Shown: piece after piece, positions 21,574 through 33,860 of the stretch | Layout of the letters: each line of letters opens with the position of its first letter | Numbering within the stretch: position 1 is the first letter of the stretch | Origin: Plantago ovata | Taxonomy: Eukaryota > Streptophyta > Magnoliopsida > Lamiales > Plantaginaceae | Assembly (NCBI GenBank): GCA_028274465.1 | Contig: CM051457.1 | Coordinates: 53,604,425-53,668,424, forward strand | Reading direction: 5' to 3' | DNA: 64,000 nucleotides | Made by a program: the position numbers and the translations under genes | The notes under the pieces: model-generated | What the model saw: only the letters and a program-made list of their open reading frames with translations | The model's database searches: none | What the model was told of the DNA's origin: nothing

Positions 21574-22767
21574 TTATTTTGAACTTCCGCTAACCTCTTG
21601 TTCTGTGCTTGGTCCTGTATTATCGATCTCAGTAGATTCCACCCGTTTAGGACGTACGAAGTTAGGAAGTTTGGTCATCTTGCCTCCTCGAAGTAGTAGA
21701 TTCACCTCTTCGCACTCATTCTCCTTAGTAGCAACAGTTGGAGGTTGCTCAGGATCAGTATCAGGTGTCTCATCGGGAGGACTAGGATTGACCGGTTCCC
21801 TGGAGTTGGGGGGTGATTCGCCCCTCACCTCGGGTGGTTTGCTCACTACTTCCTGGGGGGTATCCTCGACTGCTTTGTTGCACCTTCCACACTTCAGTAG
21901 GCTAAGCTCTTTGATAAGTTGCTCAGTTACTTCGACTGCTTCAAAAGCCTTCTCGATGCGAAGATTGTTCTCAGCTTGCCCTGCGTGTGCTATCTCGAAA
22001 ACACTCTCAATGGCTTTAATTCCTGCGTAAAACGCAAGTTCCTCCTCCTCACTGATGTCTTCGTCCTCAGAATAACCTTCGTATAACCCGTTAGTTTCGT
22101 CTTGATTTGAGTATATGTTGGTGACTTCACTCGACATTATTTTCTCGGATTGTGCGGATCCATTGGCGTACTTTTGAAAGACCTTCACTGCCTCTTCAAC
22201 TGTACATTCTTCTAAACCTCCACACATCCCATCCACTTGAAGCCTAACTTCATCACGTAGTCCTCCAACAAAAAACCAAATCAGCTCCCCATAGTCGAAA
22301 CGGTGGTAGGGGCACTCACGTTTATACAGCTCAAAACGTTCATAGGTGTCACAGAACCGCTCGTATTCTCCTTGCTTGAAGTGTTCGATCCGATTCCGTA
22401 GTGCAATCGTCTCATGGTAAGGCATGAAACGTGCCAAGAACTCCTCGACTACTTGGCTCCAGGTCCTCAGTGATCCTGGTGCTAACCTCGCTATCCATAT
22501 CCTCGGTTCATATCCCAAAGCAAAAGGAAATAATTTCCTGCTTAATTGATCCTCGGTGAACCCCTTTGCTGGAACTTTTGCTATTTCCTCTTCATAGGAC
22601 CTGATGAAGCTTATCGGATTCATATCCTCTCCATCTTCGAACCTCGGTATCCTTCTCACTATGGAACTTGTTACCTCATACCCCGATAACTCTTCTTCCA
22701 AGTATATAGCTGACCCCCTCCTGAATTGCGAGAACGTAGGTGTCAAGCGGGCTTTCAAGGTTGTCAT
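21574..22767 (-). CDS. Gag of Athila-type element D
   Basis: This 397-codon frame has its ATG at 22767, about 220 bp from the primer binding site. The gag domain spans residues 30-200 (ARLAPGSLRTWSQVVEEFLARF, YERFCDTYERFELYKRECPYHRF, LIWFFVGGLRDEVRLQVD). The C-terminal half is acidic and Pro-rich. Only one CX2C pair (KCGRCNK) is seen, and no complete CCHC zinc knuckle. The frame ends 85 bases before the first in-frame methionine of pol. Gag would build the particle. Confidence 0.88.
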   Translation of the reverse strand: MTTLKARLTPTFSQFRRGSAIYLEEELSGYEVTSSIVRRIPRFEDGEDMNPISFIRSYEEEIAKVPAKGFTEDQLSRKLFPFALGYEPRIWIARLAPGSLRTWSQVVEEFLARFMPYHETIALRNRIEHFKQGEYERFCDTYERFELYKRECPYHRFDYGELIWFFVGGLRDEVRLQVDGMCGGLEECTVEEAVKVFQKYANGSAQSEKIMSSEVTNIYSNQDETNGLYEGYSEDEDISEEEELAFYAGIKAIESVFEIAHAGQAENNLRIEKAFEAVEVTEQLIKELSLLKCGRCNKAVEDTPQEVVSKPPEVRGESPPNSREPVNPSPPDETPDTDPEQPPTVATKENECEEVNLLLRGGKMTKLPNFVRPKRVESTEIDNTGPSTEQEVSGSSK

Positions 22768-23006
22768 ACCTGGAAATCTGTATCAGGAGTAACTCAAAAC
22801 TGAACATTAGCCTCGTTAGAAATTTCGAAAATCGAGAATATTTCTAGATATCGAATACTACTAAGGCTAGGAAAGGAGAATTAGAAACAGACTAGGAAAG
22901 CAGTATCAGAGAGAGATTAAAACTACTAGAATTAGGAATTGAATGCTGAAAATATAAACAAATTAAACAGAAAAAAGGAGTATAGTCCCCGACAACGGCG
23001 CCAATT
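22768..23006 (-). other. Leader and primer binding site of D
   Basis: The minus strand at 23003-22986 reads TGGCGCCGTTGTCGGGGA, one base different from the TGGCGCCGTTGCCGGGGA found in C, which is complementary to the 3' end of plant tRNA-Asp. The remaining leader has no conserved frame. Confidence 0.85.
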
Positions 23007-24280
23007 TGATGAACCGGAAGTTGTCGGGTCCCGATTAATCAAATAAATTTGTTATTTAGCCAAAGGCAATTCACAACTACAACGAAAAACCGTAGTGTAG
23101 CAGTAAAATGACCTCGAGTGTCGTTCTCTAAGGACTATAACTAGCTTTATCTATTTAACTAAGAATATATAAACAGTAGACGGTAAAGCAAAGGTTTTTC
23201 TAACAGATAATGGAGATTGGTGATAGTATGATCCTTCAAAGCATAACCGGTCAATAATCATGCGTAAATTCCTCGGTCTTGCATGGAGATCTTTGATCAA
23301 TCGATTGTCCTGTTGTAATTATTAACCACTACGAAGATAAAGATACTGACAAGTCAAGCACTAATGTCCAATTGTGTTCCGTAATTATTCAACACTACGA
23401 AGATATAGATATGCATAGGTCGACGAGGGTCCAATTGTGCATAATAATTAATCAACATACGAGGATATAGGCTGAGCCTGATCAACGAAATAAAGCAATA
23501 ACACGGAGTATAATGCGCGATATAGCCATTAGAATGATTATCAACCCTTCGCTAAGATTTCACATACTACCACCAACGATAAGTTTAGCTACTCATAGTT
23601 GTCATGCAATCAACAAAAATCATAGAAGAAAACATGTTGAAAGATATATAAAAATAAGTAGAATAAACCGTAAGATACAATGTTACCGAAGGTTGTTAGT
23701 CTCCGAAGAATCGCGATCTTACAAGCTCCAAACTGCTATGAAAAAGTATCTCCTAAGCTACGAACCCCCAGAACAGGCTCTGGGAAGTTCCTACCTAAAA
23801 CTACAGAGAAAGGTGAGAGAATAGATCTGGAAAAGTATGAATTTCGGAGAAAAACTGAACATCTATATATAGGCTTCGAAATAGTGTGGGGCGATTCGCC
23901 CCACGTCCCGGGCGGTTCGCCCGGGAGTAAATTTCGCGGAATTCCGCATTTTCGACGCGTTTTTGGATTTCTTCCCCTTTTCGGACTCGGTTTCTGACTT
24001 CTAGTGGCCTTCTAACCTCCAGATTCGACCCCTAGACTCCAAATCCTATCCGGAAACCTTCAGATACTCCAAATAGGCTTCTGGAACACCAATTCCTTGT
24101 CAACTTCAATATAATTGCCCGGAAATCCTCGTTTTTCAACCAAAACCTGTAAAATAAAATCTAAAGGGAAACGTGACACTATTCTAATAAAATGCACTAA
24201 AATATAGCTAAATTAACATAGAGGATAGCTAAAATAGGTGAAAAAGACTCAAATGAAAGTGTAAAATACACATTCATCAA
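23007..24280 (-). repeat. 5' LTR of D
   Basis: TGATGAACCGG...CATTCATCA on the plus strand, 1274 bp. It is the reverse complement of the LTR type in C and carries one fewer GGGCGATTCGCCC-type unit than D's other LTR. Confidence 0.92.
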
Positions 24281-25126
24281 CGCCGGGCAGTTCGCCCCGT
24301 GCCAGGCGGTTCGCCTGGCACCGGGGGCGGTTCGCCCGAGAGGTTTCGCCAGCTATATATATCTTTGCCTATTTTCTACGATTTTCAGACCTTTTCACCT
24401 TATTTTGAGAGACAAATTCTCCGGAGCCTGTTCTGGGAATTATTAGCATAGAAGACTCTTTTTCTTATTGATTTGGAAGCTTAAGCACAGAAATTGGACA
24501 TCTCTGATTCTCGATTCTTGTTATGAGTTAGCAATTCATCGGAGATTGACAACCTTCGTTGGTAACTTGTATCTCACGATTTTTCTGCTTTTATTTATTT
24601 CATTCAACATGTTTTCATTCAATCTTGCTTTTGATTCTTGTTGATTGCAATTTATCTATAAGTAGCTAAATCTATCGTTGGTGATAGTATGTGATTTCTT
24701 AGCTAGAGTTCCTGATTATGCATGAGTGGTTTCGCGCGTTTAAGACTTGATTTATTATTTTATTTCTTTGATCTATCTAAGCCATCTATCTTCGTAGTGT
24801 TGAATTGAAAGTAACACATAGGACAATTCACAATCATAGATTTCTATACAAACTTCAAGTACTTCATGCATGATTATTACCCGTTGCTTTGATTGATCAT
24901 ACTATCACTAACTTCCATCATATTGATAAGAAAAATCTGTGTTTTACTTGATTCCTGATTTATAGTTTAAGTTAAATTAGATAAAGCTAGTTATAGTCCT
25001 TAGAGATCGACACTAGAGGTTATTTTACTTCTACACTACGTGCCTTGGTTTTCGTTGTAGTTGTGAATTGCCTTTGGCTAAAAATAAATTTATTTGATTA
25101 ATTGAGTCTGACAATCTCGTTCATCA
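24281..25126 (+). repeat. Solo LTR E, right part
   Basis: It resumes after D with the duplicated ACGCC and a cluster of GGCGGTTCGCC palindromes (24290-24345), then follows the 3' two-thirds of the C/D LTR type and ends GTTCATCA. No internal region is attached on either side, so E is a solo LTR left by LTR-LTR recombination. The flanks CAGCT (14461-14465) and TAGCT (25127-25131) match in four of five bases, consistent with an old target duplication. Confidence 0.8.
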
Positions 25127-25716
25127 TAGCTAGGGTAAAATGGCAATGTACTCATATATTGGGGCATTGGGCCATAGATCTGGGCCTGACCTGTGTAAGT
25201 CCACTATCTTTCCCCACATTCAATTATTCTCCACACAACTCAACTTTTCTACATTACATTATTTTATTATTCTGATGGAATTCTACTATAATGATGGGAT
25301 TAGTATAATATGCTGATGTCTCACGTGAATGAATTCAATTTTCTCATGTTATAAAGTTTAATTTATTCATTCCCAAGCTATAGGCTCGTTTGAAATCGAA
25401 CCCTTTCCAAGTAGCTAAGTTCAGATGGTGCTATATCGTTACACTTATTTGCCGCGTTAAATGAGAGTATTTCATTACGACATCTTCGGAGGCTCTCACG
25501 AAACTAGTCATCGACCAAGGTCACACTATAATAACGAAAAATTCCATTTCGGTCGGAGGCCATATGACCATTCGGGTCATAATCATGTTCGCAAAAGTGA
25601 AGTGATCTTGAAACGAAGATTCGACGGAAAACAAGTCGTGCGAAATCTCGATAATATTTTTTGACTTATCTACTCTCCAACTCGACAAACTCGACTTGAA
25701 GAGTGGGGGACAAACT
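25127..25716. other. Non-coding stretch, probably the 3' end of an unidentified retroelement
   Basis: No recognisable protein is seen. The small frames at 25461-25664 and 25696-25896 have no family resemblance that I recognise. The last 20 bp (GAAGAGTGGGGGACAAAC) look like a polypurine tract, which would make this the 3' internal end of an LTR element. The first few hundred bases are plain AT-rich sequence. Confidence 0.35.
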
Positions 25717-26509
25717 GTAGTGGCAAAAAATAATCATTTTCACGACCCGAAAAAAATATACGAGGGGAAGGAAAGGCCCGCTCCAGAGTCCCGAATTAAA
25801 ATCGAGTTCGTTGACTTCACAAGTAATTCGGGAGTCCCGAGTATAATATTTAAAGCTTGGTATGAAGTTAAACCAAAATCTTCCCTAGAGGCCTAACGGT
25901 CATTTATTAAAACCTTTGGACTCTAAAGGTCATTTGGGAGCCTTGTTGTTCATCTAGATTCCAATTCCACCCTATGGAGTCTACGAGAGTCAAATGGAAG
26001 CTTAATGCTCTCCTAGCCTCCAACACCATTAGTTGGAGTCCAAAGAGTCACAAGAGAGCTTGCTATTCTTCTAGCCTCCACCGCAATTATTTGGACTCCG
26101 CTCCATGCCTTGGAGTCTCGGTTGTCCCTTTTCACTCTTTGGACTCCAAACATCGTTTATATACTTTATTCCCCCTTTGGACTCTATTTTATGCTTTGGA
26201 GTCCCATGTGCTATATTTATTCTATAAAGTTTTATTAGAGCTACTTTTCGCGTTCTAGACTCTCTAGAACTTCACATGAGACCGATTAATCGAGGGACTC
26301 CACTTAACCATATTTGAAAGCCCAATTATGTTCTCTTTCGGAGTCCTCTATATAATGAGTCCAAGTTCAATAGTCAAGTCCAAAACTCTAGTATTTGACT
26401 AAGAGGCCGTCGGGAGGCCAAAAGCTTGGACTATGGGCTTAACCCGTCTAAGCCCATAAAACTCATTTTGGAGGCCGAACCCTAAAGGCATGTGTGAAAC
26501 CTAATATTT
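25717..26509 (+). repeat. LTR-like remnant upstream of A
   Basis: It starts TGTAGTGGC right after a polypurine-like tract and contains a TATA box (CTATATAATG, 26348-26357). It also has imperfect repeats built on GGAGTC/GACTCC, including two units of about 60 bp at roughly 25975-26100. Its right end is cut by the LTR of A at 26510. No second copy is in the window, so the LTR call is tentative. Confidence 0.35.
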
Positions 26510-28135
26510 TATTAGGAAACTTGTAATTTTGATGAGCAATTAACCATGTTAAATTAAGGAAAGTCCAGTGACTAGTACTCTTAAGGTCCATAGGAATTTA
26601 GAATTTTGAGGACATTGTAAAAGAGGAACGTTTGCTGAAGACTTAGATTAGGTGTTAGTTAAGATGGTTTTTACCGCTTACGATGTATTTTATTTTCTGA
26701 AAAGAAATAACTTATTGAAGTTGTAGCTTATGATGTATCTTATTTTCTGAAAAGAAAATAACCTATTGAAGCATTTGTTGACGATGTACTTTGTTTTTAC
26801 AAACAAACTATTGAAGCATTTAGAAACCGCTCAGAATCTTGAAGATTTTTGAAGATCTGAAGACTTGAAGAATTCGAAGATCTGAAGACTAGAAGATTGC
26901 TGAAAACTGGTATAAACAAAGGCACGTGTTGCTCAGAAAGTGGAAACTTCAGCAACAGCATTGCATAAGTGAAAATCTGAAAGACAGAGTAGGTTGTGCT
27001 TGCTGAAACTGAGACTAACCACTTGCTGATGGAACATATGTGACCTCTTGCTGAAAGTACTTGAATTTGCGCTTCAATGTTACTGTTTGAATTCTATTCA
27101 AATAAGCATTAAATGCAAAGCATGCACGCGAAGGACATGAAGACTAGAAGACAAACAAGGACGCTGCTGAAATTCAAACGATCAAAAGCCTTGGAATTTA
27201 AAATTCAAACGGCTCCTTACTTGCACTATAAATAGAGGTCATCCGGCAAAGAGTTGAAGTGTGTCAACAACGTGATCAAACTCTCACTTGTGCTTAAACT
27301 CACATACCTTCAAACTCTCTATACTGCCATTGATCCGTTCCAAGACTTAAAGCTTGAAAAAGCTATTTGTGAAGAAGTAGAACAAACTCGGCTAAGAAAT
27401 TAGTTAAGTGTTCTTTCTTTCGAACAAGAACAAGTCTTGACACTAGAAACAATCAAACTTCTTTACTGCAAAGTATTCAAAGTTGTGTTTCTTAGATTAC
27501 TTGTTCTAACTGAATAAGTTATAATTAAGTTATCTCACCCCAAAACTCTATAACTGAAAATACACCCTTTCAGGCGTGATATTCAGGGGGAACTTAATCG
27601 AGCATAGTTTTGCTGATTAAAAGTACCAAGTTTGGTGGAGAACAAGGTTACGTTCTCTAGATTAGGTTGGAGACAAAGCAAGTGTGATTTGGTTTCTGTT
27701 GAATCGCTCTAGATAGGGGATTGTAAGGAACCTCAATCATATCTTAGTGGATTCAGTCCTAGAAAGGACAAAGTGGATTAGTTGAGAGATTACGCCACTC
27801 TCAGATACCACTATAAAAGTGTTTGTGTGATTTACTTACTGTACTTAGTTTTCAGCAAATCATATATGTCTGTACACAGTCACTCACATCACTTGCTGAA
27901 ACCTTTACTTACTGAAAAAGCACTTATTGTATCAAAGACTTCCGCTCTATGATTTTAAGTATCAGCAAACCAAGCTACTGAAAAGTAACTTACGCTTGCT
28001 GAGAAAGTTAAGTACCAGCAAACTCATTACTGAAAAGTAATAAGCACTTGCTGAGAAAGTTATAAACAACGAAAGTTTGAAAAGACTATTCACCCCCCCC
28101 CTCTAGTCTTTTCTTGTTGTTTAAAGGGACCAACA
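26510..28135 (+). repeat. 5' LTR of A
   Basis: It aligns with 47262-48915. The first bases read TATTAGG instead of TGTTAGG, so the terminal TG has mutated, and the end is CCAACA. A TATAAATA box lies at 27227-27234. Near the 3' end there are two tandem units of about 50 bp with ACTGAAAAGTAA cores, one forming an ATTACT/AGTAAT hairpin with a GAAA loop (28026-28041), followed by a C-run and CTCTAGTC. Confidence 0.9.
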
Positions 28136-28137
28136 AG

Positions 28138-28149
28138 TGGTATCAGAGC
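28138..28149 (+). promoter_or_regulatory. Primer binding site of A (tRNA-iMet type)
   Basis: TGGTATCAGAGC starts two bases after the LTR end. It is the standard complement of initiator methionine tRNA in plant copia elements. Confidence 0.92.
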
Positions 28150-28245
28150 GAGGTTCTTTAACCTTCAGCACTGAACCTAGATCCCCTTAGGTGCTTTCCG
28201 TAAATCACTCTCACTTGATCCGTTTGGTAGTGCTTTGCTGACAGC

Positions 28246-30201
28246 ATGTCTTTAGGGGATGCTCCCTTGCTGAAGCTGGAAAATTATGAGAAGTGGCGAA
28301 ACAACATGATGCTACATCTTGAGGCCATTAGTGATGAGATGGTTACTGTCATTAATGATGGACCTATCAAGATCACTAAGATTGAGAAAATATTTCCTCA
28401 CAAAACCACGGATCCTACTGGTAAGCAAACTATCTTAGGAGACCCGGTTGACGCCGTCGTTCCAAAACCATGAGAGGAATGGACTTCTGACGAAGCTAAG
28501 AGATTCCGTCTTGATGGCCAAGCAAGAAATATCATCATTCGATCAACTCCGGATACCATACAGTGCAAACTGTGGGGTGCTAAGACTGCAACGGAAGCTT
28601 GGAAAATGGTTCAAGATCTTTGTGTTGGATCTGACAAGACCAAGGAAAACAAACTTGAAGTACTTAAATTAAAGTTTTAAAACTTTAACAAAGGTACAAA
28701 CGAGTCACTGGAAGACTTGGATTTCAGATTCACAACTCTTGTTAGTGAAATGGCAGCCTTGGGTGTTGGAAACCTTTACTCAGATTCTGAGAAAGTGAAA
28801 ACTATCATCAGAAGTCTGAATCAAGAATGGATCCACACTCAGAATTTCTATTATAATCAAGGAATGCCAGATATTACATCAACAGAGTTGTTCTCTCATC
28901 TTGTTATTGTCAACTATGAGACAATGCAAAGAGAAAATGTATTTGCTGAAAAATCGCAAAACATTGCTCTTGCTGCAAAGCCGTCATCTTCTGAAAAGAA
29001 GAATGAAAAAGAACCTACTGATGAAAACTCTTTGGTTGTAAAAAACATGAAGAAATTCATCAGCAAGGAACTTGAAAGGCGAAAAGCAAAAGAGAAGCTG
29101 AAAAAGCATCTTGGTAACAACTACCATAAGTACAAGAATGAGACTAGCTCGCTGAACAAGCAAGCTCAGCAAGCTACTTCATCAGAAAAACCAGCAGTTG
29201 GAAATGATCTATGTTTTTACTGCAAAAATCCTGGACACTTCAAAGCTAATTGCCCTTTGCTGAAAGGCAAATCTGCTGAAAAGAAGAAGAAGTTCAAAAG
29301 AGCGTTTATTGCTAAAGAAAAGAAGAAGCTTCAAGCAAAAATCGATGCATTGTGTATTGATACTAGCTCCGAAGACAGTGAGGATGAAAGTTCAGACACC
29401 GACGATGAAGAAGCCACTCTAGACGTGGAGATCGGCAAAGAAGTTTGTGGAATAGCTATGGAAGCTTATCCAGATGTGTCAAACTACGAATTCTGCCTCA
29501 TGGCCGGTCAGGTAAACAACCCTACCTCTGACTCAGACTCAGAAAGTGAAGACGAGATTGACCTTGACAAGATTCAAGGAGAAATCGAAAGATTTGAGAA
29601 AACTCTGAGCAGACAGCAAGAGAAACTACAATTTGCTGAAATTCTGACCAAGCAGACTACTGAAAAGTACGTCTTGCTGAAGGAAGAAACAGAAGAAAAG
29701 GATGCTGAAATAAGGCGTCTTAAGAAGTTGATTGCTGAAGCTACATAGAAGAATTCTCAAATGGCATTAGAATTGGAAGAATATCAGTCCTCAATTCTAA
29801 AGTTACTTGTTGAAATTCAAGAGATGAAAAAGATGAAAATCAATTTCAAATCTTATGTGGACGCAAGTAATACGCTGACTGAACTAAACTCTTATTTGAG
29901 AGACCCATCTCAGAAAGAAGGTTTAGGATGAAGGTGATGACGTAGAAATCTTGAGTAAAGATAAATCACCTATCTCCTTTGTACGTGCTACTGATAGTGG
30001 TCTACCAGAAATCTATCAGTTTCGTCAATCTAAAGTTGCTGAAACAAGCAATCAAGTACCTATGATCATAAAGCCCGCTGTTGCTACTCAAAGTAACAAG
30101 ACTTTAAAAGGAAAACAGGTTGCTCAGAAGCAAACTGGAAAGAAAAAGGATGTTGTGAAGCATCCCGCCAAACAAGTTGCTGAAAAGCAAGTTGTTAAGA
30201 C
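28246..30201 (+). pseudogene. Gag of A (stops, frameshift, truncated)
   Basis: The ATG at 28246 begins the same protein as B's gag at 49027. Relative to B there is a stop at 28471, another at 28678 (CAA to TAA), a third at about 29746, and a deletion with frameshift near 29930. The knuckle CFYCKNPGHFKANC lies near 29215-29256, and an acidic DTSSEDSEDE stretch follows. The gene ends at 30201, where sequence of element G begins, with no target duplication visible. Confidence 0.9.
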
Positions 30202-30327
30202 CCATCTCTCCTTTCTTTAAATCCAATTAAAGAATCTGAAAATTTTACATACATATAATAATCCACAACAACGTAAATATAAAACATAAACGAATATAGT
30301 CATGAATCAGCCTAGCTCTGATACCAC
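30202..30327 (-). repeat. Leader fragment of G outside its LTR
   Basis: These 126 bp match 38415-38540, including the primer binding site (GCTCTGATACCA at 30315-30326). They lie on the outer side of G's left LTR and join directly to the gag of A. Confidence 0.85.
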
Positions 30328-32231
30328 TGTTAGTAAAAGTGAGAAAATTTGCCTCTAAGGCTAAGCAGCGGAAGTTTTAAAATTTTGTTCTCACTAAACT
30401 GATATGACTATATTACGTTATTAACTGGAAGAAATCACTTACGTGTCCTCCAGTAGACAAGCTAATTCACCCGAAAGTTGCTCCTCCATCTCCAAGCAGA
30501 GCCTTGCTATCTCCTCGTCAGTTAGCTATCTCCATCTTCATGAATGAATTCTTCGTCAATGTTATCTCCAAGATGGCTCATCAACAGGTTCTTTGCTTCC
30601 CTTGGACCTCGGTATCCACGGGTAATGTTTCCACAAGAACGCTAGGAGGTTCTTCTTGACTTGAGCCTTTTTGTGAGAAAACTTCTTTCTGACTATCAGA
30701 TAGTTTTCACGTGAAATTGGAATTGACTGAAGACTCATTTCTTTCTTTCTGATTTAGTCAATTAGTTAGTTTAGAAAATCACGTATGCTTTTACCAAGCA
30801 AGTTGAATTTTATTAGGAGACTTCAAAAGTACTCAACTAACTAACAAACAGATAAATCAAATTACCTGTTAAAGAAAGAAAGGAAGAATGGAATAAAATA
30901 AAAGAAAGAAGAAAAAAAAACACAAGAAACGTGCAGCTGCAATTGCAGCTGCCACGTTGCTGGGCCAGGCCCAGCATTAGTATGCTGGGCCAAATCGGCC
31001 CAGCCCAATTCTTTTATTCTTTTCTTCCTTTCTTTTATTTTCGGGCTTTAATTAAATCCCGTCCAAATGCACATGTCTTCAATTAATTAATTAAATCCAA
31101 TTTAAATCAATTAATTATATTTCTAAAATATATTCCATATATAATAAATTAATATTAATCCAATTAACAATAATTCTATTATATTTATGTATAATGATTT
31201 AATATTAATCTAATTAATATTTAATCCAATATACATAGCTCGTTTGTAGAAACACCACCTTGAAGTGTGACCCATAGGGCCTTGCATATTAAGCAACAAT
31301 CCAATTAAGGTCATAATAAATTCCTAGACAATTTATCAGACAATATTAATATGCAAGGAACGTTTGTGAGGAAAACAAACCACCTGTAGCGTAGGGTACT
31401 TTGATGATACGGTCCCTTCATTCACGAATACTCGAACGAGTCTAGAATATGGTTGTGTGTCTATTCTAATAACTCATTCATGGTCTCTCAATCTTATTAG
31501 TCGATCTATGAATTATGTCCAAACACCATTTTGACATATTCACTTACGGTGGCCACCGATTTTATGATCGCACTAAATATGAGAAGTGAGTATTCTCTCC
31601 TTGTATCTATTACGGAGGAATGAATCCTTTCTTGGCCCAATCACTCACACAATATGCTTCCTAATGTACCCAACACATGCCGTATCTACCCTACTTTAAG
31701 AGTGCAAGCGTTGCGCATGGTCAAAGTACATTATTTCACATATGATGTAGTATTGGCCTCAAGTCTAAGGACTACTAACATCACCCTACACACCGATACT
31801 ACCATAGACACTCAAATAGCTTTACCAAATGGTTTCTCGGTTGGGTATGCCAACACTCTCCAAAGTGTTCATATGTTCATTATGAATAACCAAGTTCATT
31901 CGTAGCAGTGAGACCTACTACATCCTCGAAGGATCTAATGCAACATATGCTAGCTTCAGTCGCGTCATTGATATCCCTTATCTCAATGACCTTCAGCTAG
32001 TGGCTTATTTCAGGACTTAATTATTGACACACAAGCTCCCACTAACTTGGTGATTACCTTAAGTCCTTGGGAACATTTTATTGAATAATTCAAACAACCA
32101 AATATAATATTCATAAAATGCAATGCCAATTGTATTTAATAATGTATAAATAATTAAATACAATAACTGAATGTGATCAAGTACATATCGTCCCTATCGT
32201 AGGTTGTCTCTAGGACATATATATACTTTCA
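30328..32231 (-). repeat. 3' LTR of G
   Basis: TGTTAGTAAAAG...TATATACTTTCA on the plus strand, 1904 bp, matching 38541-40531 with only a handful of substitutions and 1-nt indels by eye. The polypurine tract lies immediately inside (32233-32242). It contains no gene. An 83-codon frame at 31654 is present in both LTRs but looks like chance. Confidence 0.88.
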
Positions 32232-32523
32232 ATCTCCCACTTGGCCTAGAGCCAATCACCTACGTGTCTAACACTTGTGTTGAAATGTCTAACATGTTTA
32301 TTCGAACTCAACATTTTGGTGAAATGTTCAGCCATAATTTCCTCAGTGGGAACTCGTTCTATAGATACTTCTCTTCTAGCTATCATCTATCCAATCAGAT
32401 GATACTACCTCTGTACATGCTTGTTCCAGTTTATGGATCTTGGTTCCTTTGTTTGTGCAACAGCACCTTGGCTGTCGCAGTAGACCTTGATGGGACTACT
32501 ATTAGGAGCTACCCCTAGTACCT

Positions 32524-33860
32524 TCAGGAATTCTGGAATTCAGACAACCTCCTTGAGGCCTCTGCATCAGCTATGTACTCGGACTTAGCAATAGAATCAT
32601 TTAAGGTGGGTTGCTTGGAACCTTTCCAAGTGACGACACCACCAATGAGTGTAATCACATACCTAGTTTGTGATTTAAAGTCGTCCAGGTCAATTTGCAT
32701 ACCAGTATTGACATAAACACTCATTTGCAACTCTCGGTTTCCACCATCTATTAGAAAGGAATCTTTAGTTCTTCTAAGACACTCAAGATTGCTTTCGTAT
32801 CATTCTAGTGTTTCATAACTAGATTCTGGTGGTATTGACAAGTACAACCAAATGCATAAGCCACATCTGGCCTTGAGCATTTCATGGCATACATGATAGA
32901 TCCAATTGCCAATGCATATAGGATCTTTCTTCATGATTTCTATATATACATATATATATATACTCTCACGTGGAAGGACTATCCTCTTGAGTGAGAGTTA
33001 TGCCATGCCTAGTTGTTAAGAAACCTTTATTTGAACCATCAACATTAAAGCGTTTCATTACTTTGTCAATGTATGTGGAATGTGACAGCCTTAACAGTTC
33101 CTTCGGTCTATCCTTATGGATTTTGATGCCAAGGATGTAATAAGCTTCACCTAAGTCTTTCACCAAGGAAGCCTTAGATAACCAATGTCTTGTGGATCGT
33201 AACATTGAATATTATTTTCATAATTAGTATGTTATCAACATAAATAACCACGAAAACAATTCCAGTATCGCTGCGTTTGATATACACGCATGGATCTTTT
33301 ACGCTTATGATGTAGTCAAACGATTTGATAAGTTCATCCAAGCGAACGTTCCAACTCCTCGAGGTTTGCTTGAGTCCACATAGGATCTCTTATAGTTTAC
33401 AAACTTAGTTGGGATTTGCTTTGGATGTAGAATCTTCCAGGTTGTATCATATACACCTATTGCTCAAGATTCTTATTAAGGAGAACAATTTTCTCATCCA
33501 TCTGCCAAATCTCATAATCATGTTGTGCAACTATAGCAAGTAAAATTCGAATAGACTTAAGCTTGTACACTGGTGCAAAGGGTTTCGTCATAAACGATAC
33601 CATATCGTTGACTAAAGCCCCTTTTTTTTTTTTTTTTTTTTATTAATACCAGTCTAGCTTTGTATGTTTGTATGTTGCCAACGACATCGGTTTTCTTCTT
33701 GAAAACCCATTTGCATCCAATGGGTCTAACCCCTTATTGTGCATCAACCAAGTCCCATACTTGATTTTCATACATGAAGTCTATTTCGGATTTCATGGCT
33801 TCCTGCCACCTCTTTGAATCAATGTCTAACATTGCTTCTTTGTAAGTCTTAGGGCACCTT
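32524..33860 (-). pseudogene. RT and RNase H of G (decayed)
   Basis: Minus-strand pieces are recognisable by translation. RNase H is at 32524-32730 (VITLIGGVVTWKGSKQ, AKSEYIADAEASR). RT C-terminal parts are at 32966-33205 (SKASLVKDLGEAYYILGI, LRLSHSTYIDKVMKRF). The RT start lies near 33700-33830 ([25 protein letters not shown]). Stops and frameshifts interrupt it throughout, with a poly-T run at about 33622-33641 and a TA-dinucleotide run at about 32940-32960. Confidence 0.8.

Larger units (their letters stand above)
14834..24280 (-). mobile_element. Athila-type Ty3/gypsy retrotransposon D
   Basis: This element of about 9.4 kb is flanked by a perfect 5-bp duplication, ACGCC (14829-14833 and 24281-24285). 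On the minus strand the order is 5' LTR (24280-23007), tRNA-Asp-type primer binding site, gag, protease-RT-RNase H, integrase, a long 3' untranslated region and the 3' LTR. The RT sequence (KDHFPLPFIDDML, TCPFGTFAYRRMPF, VFMDDFSLFG) is of Athila type. Gag is open, and pol is open apart from a frameshift before integrase and one in its C-terminus. The RT motif A aspartate is replaced by valine, so this copy is probably not autonomous. Confidence 0.92.

Noticed and set aside
25127-25716. Host gene between E and A
   Set aside because: No frame longer than about 70 codons, no recognisable domain, and a polypurine-like end suggests retroelement sequence.
31654-31905. 83-codon frame in both LTRs of G
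   Set aside because: It is present only because the LTR is present twice; no start context, no similarity to a known product.
33622-33641. Poly-T run as the tail of a LINE or SINE on the minus strand
   Set aside because: Coding similarity to RT continues on both sides, with no target duplication or internal promoter; similar runs at 37931 and 38295 also lack such features.
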